This document shows, one piece after another, positions 62,841 to 64,000 of a DNA stretch of 64,000 bases (positions within the stretch are counted from its first letter, which is position 1; every line of letters begins with the position of its first letter). The translations under genes and the position numbers were made by a program. Source of the DNA: Loigolactobacillus coryniformis subsp. coryniformis KCTC 3167 = DSM 20001. GTDB lineage: Bacteria; Bacillota; Bacilli; Lactobacillales; Lactobacillaceae. The stretch lies in the NCBI RefSeq assembly GCF_002706425.1, contig NZ_CP017713.1:2790001-2854000 (forward strand), in the 5' to 3' direction. A model generated the notes under the pieces. It had not been told where the DNA came from. It saw only the letters and a program-made list of their open reading frames with translations, and did no database searches.

Positions 62841-64000
62841 CTATTGAAATTGATCCAAGTTGATAAAGTAATCTTGATACCAAACTAAGAACGTGTAAAT
62901 GACCCAAACTTGGCGACGACCATCTTGGGTATCCTTGTGGGTCGCCTCTAATAGATCAAGAATTTGTTGTTGATCGAAGAATTCCTTGACGAAATCCTGA
63001 CTGAAAAGATCACGTACTTGTTGATAGTACTTGTCTTCTAGCAGCCATTGATGGATCGGTACTGGGAAGCCTAATTTTGGCCGACTAGCAAATTCTTTAC
63101 CTAAATGTTTTTCAGAAGCGCGGCGGAATGCGTACTTAGTGTCCTTAGTGTTCAACAAATACTTGCTAGGAATACTGTTGGCCAATTCAGCCACATCGCG
63201 ATCTAAGAATGGTACCCGCAATTCTAAGCTGTGCGCCATCGAGATCTTATCAGCTTTTTGTAAAATATCGTTGGCCATAAAATGATGCAGATCAATGTAT
63301 TGCATTTGCTTCACTTCGTCAGCGTCTTTAACTTTTTTGAAATCACGTTGGTAGTTATCACTAACGTTCAAATCATTTTTGTACGCAGCGGTCACTAAAT
63401 TATTGGCTTCATCAGCGCTGAAAATCGTTGGGTGCTCGAAAGTATAGATCACTGATTCACCAACATAAAATTCGCTAGGTTTGGCTAAGCGCGTGTACAA
63501 ATGGACCTTACCGTGGAAGTTACGACCTTTTTTGATTCGGTTAGCCAACCGATAGCGCGTACCCCGTGGCAATTTGCGCAAGCCTTCCGCAAAAACTTTG
63601 ATCACTTCATTGTGCGAATGCATCCCATAATTGACGTAGCCGGCAAACATTTCATCAGCGCCCTCACCGGATAGCACCACGGTAACTTCCTTAGCGGCCA
63701 TTTCTGACAAGAACCACAGCGGAATTAGGCTAGGATTACCATCAGGTTCGTCCATGTGATACTGCATCAATGGGAACTTAGCGAAGGCATCGTCACCATG
63801 GACCGTGGTCGTGTGAAATTCCAACCCGAGATCGTCAGCTAACACTTTAGCCCGACCAGCTTCGTTGTAAGTTTCATCAAAACCGACACTGAAGACTTTT
63901 TCTGGCTTCAAAACGCTGGTTACGTAACTACTGTCGACCCCTTCAGAAAGGAAGCTACCCACAGGTACGTCCGCGATATGATGCAATTTAACTGATTCTT
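62841..64000 (-). CDS. asnB: Asparagine synthase (glutamine-hydrolysing), C-terminal part, runs off right edge
   Basis: The synthetase domain of AsnB. The frame is open to the window edge, reading ESVKLHHIADVPVGSFL and then SEGVDSS (PP-loop for ATP), LVLSGEGADEMFAGY-like VVLSGEGADEMFAGYVNYG, and SLELRVPFLDRDVAELANSIP. The N-terminal glutaminase domain is outside the window. It makes asparagine from aspartate, glutamine and ATP. Relatives that amidate cell-wall precursors also exist in lactobacilli, so the target could be other than free aspartate. A terminator follows. Confidence 0.87.
   Translation of the reverse strand, partial: ESVKLHHIADVPVGSFLSEGVDSSYVTSVLKPEKVFSVGFDETYNEAGRAKVLADDLGLEFHTTTVHGDDAFAKFPLMQYHMDEPDGNPSLIPLWFLSEMAAKEVTVVLSGEGADEMFAGYVNYGMHSHNEVIKVFAEGLRKLPRGTRYRLANRIKKGRNFHGKVHLYTRLAKPSEFYVGESVIYTFEHPTIFSADEANNLVTAAYKNDLNVSDNYQRDFKKVKDADEVKQMQYIDLHHFMANDILQKADKISMAHSLELRVPFLDRDVAELANSIPSKYLLNTKDTKYAFRRASEKHLGKEFASRPKLGFPVPIHQWLLEDKYYQQVRDLFSQDFVKEFFDQQQILDLLEATHKDTQDGRRQVWVIYTFLVWYQDYFINLDQFQ

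Overview
The window reads as chromosomal DNA of a low-to-medium GC Lactobacillaceae bacterium (a lactobacillus in the broad sense; genus not certain). Pointers are an Apf-like LysM surface protein, a PepF oligopeptidase, an LmrCD-type ABC exporter pair, an L-2-hydroxyisocaproate dehydrogenase, a WxL surface-protein remnant, strong AGGAGG ribosome sites and T-box leaders. Gene order is mosaic, with short operons separated by good rho-independent terminators. I saw no tRNA, rRNA, CRISPR array or prophage.

Left part (1-11.8 kb): a 5'-truncated topB remnant at the edge, an AT-rich leader, an Apf-like LysM protein, pepF, a PAP2 phosphatase, a DUF960-like gene, a baeRF-type protein, a TMEM175-like channel, and a heterodimeric ABC exporter (one degenerate ATP site) divergent from its likely TetR repressor. 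Two genes here (apf-like and DUF960-like) have a Shine-Dalgarno sequence but no usable ATG/GTG/TTG; both seem to begin at ATT.

Central-left part (11.8-27.9 kb): a branched-chain amino acid island. It holds ilvE, ridA, a lone ABC ATPase, ilvA, ilvC, ilvN, ilvB, an Ile-type T-box, a zinc-ribbon gene, a second Val-type T-box, ilvD, a DUF59 Fe-S assembly protein, a BASS transporter, an MFS transporter and L-HicDH. The second T-box has a strong promoter and terminator, but the only gene downstream is the 70-residue zinc-ribbon protein. Two 116-base long-hairpin repeats in direct orientation bracket ilvN-ilvB-T-box-zinc ribbon, and a shorter relative lies at 29.8 kb. The island can make isoleucine and valine precursors, remove the enamine/imine by-products of IlvA (RidA), and reduce excess keto acids (HicDH).

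Middle part (27.9-52.9 kb): stress proteins, a split ThrE exporter, a C39-like peptidase, an SDR-hydrolase pair, an IS30 element, a MacB-like exporter, a frameshifted choloylglycine-hydrolase gene, a Gfo/Idh oxidoreductase, a TatD-like hydrolase, a DUF4430 protein coupled to an ECF S component, a SpoIIM-like protein, a multicopper oxidase, a DJ-1 protein, MntH, an Mga-like regulator, TerC, a PEBP fusion and a YeiH/LysR divergent pair.

Right part (52.9-64 kb): the C-terminal stub of a WxL surface protein cut by an IS5-type element, next to an IS6-like element with zinc ribbons. Then come an ABC-2 exporter with its TetR repressor and tandem palindromic operators, a cupin, an Npx/Nox-type flavoprotein, a GNAT-HTH pair with a palindromic promoter, a CsoR-family protein lacking its metal ligands, and asnB running off the edge.
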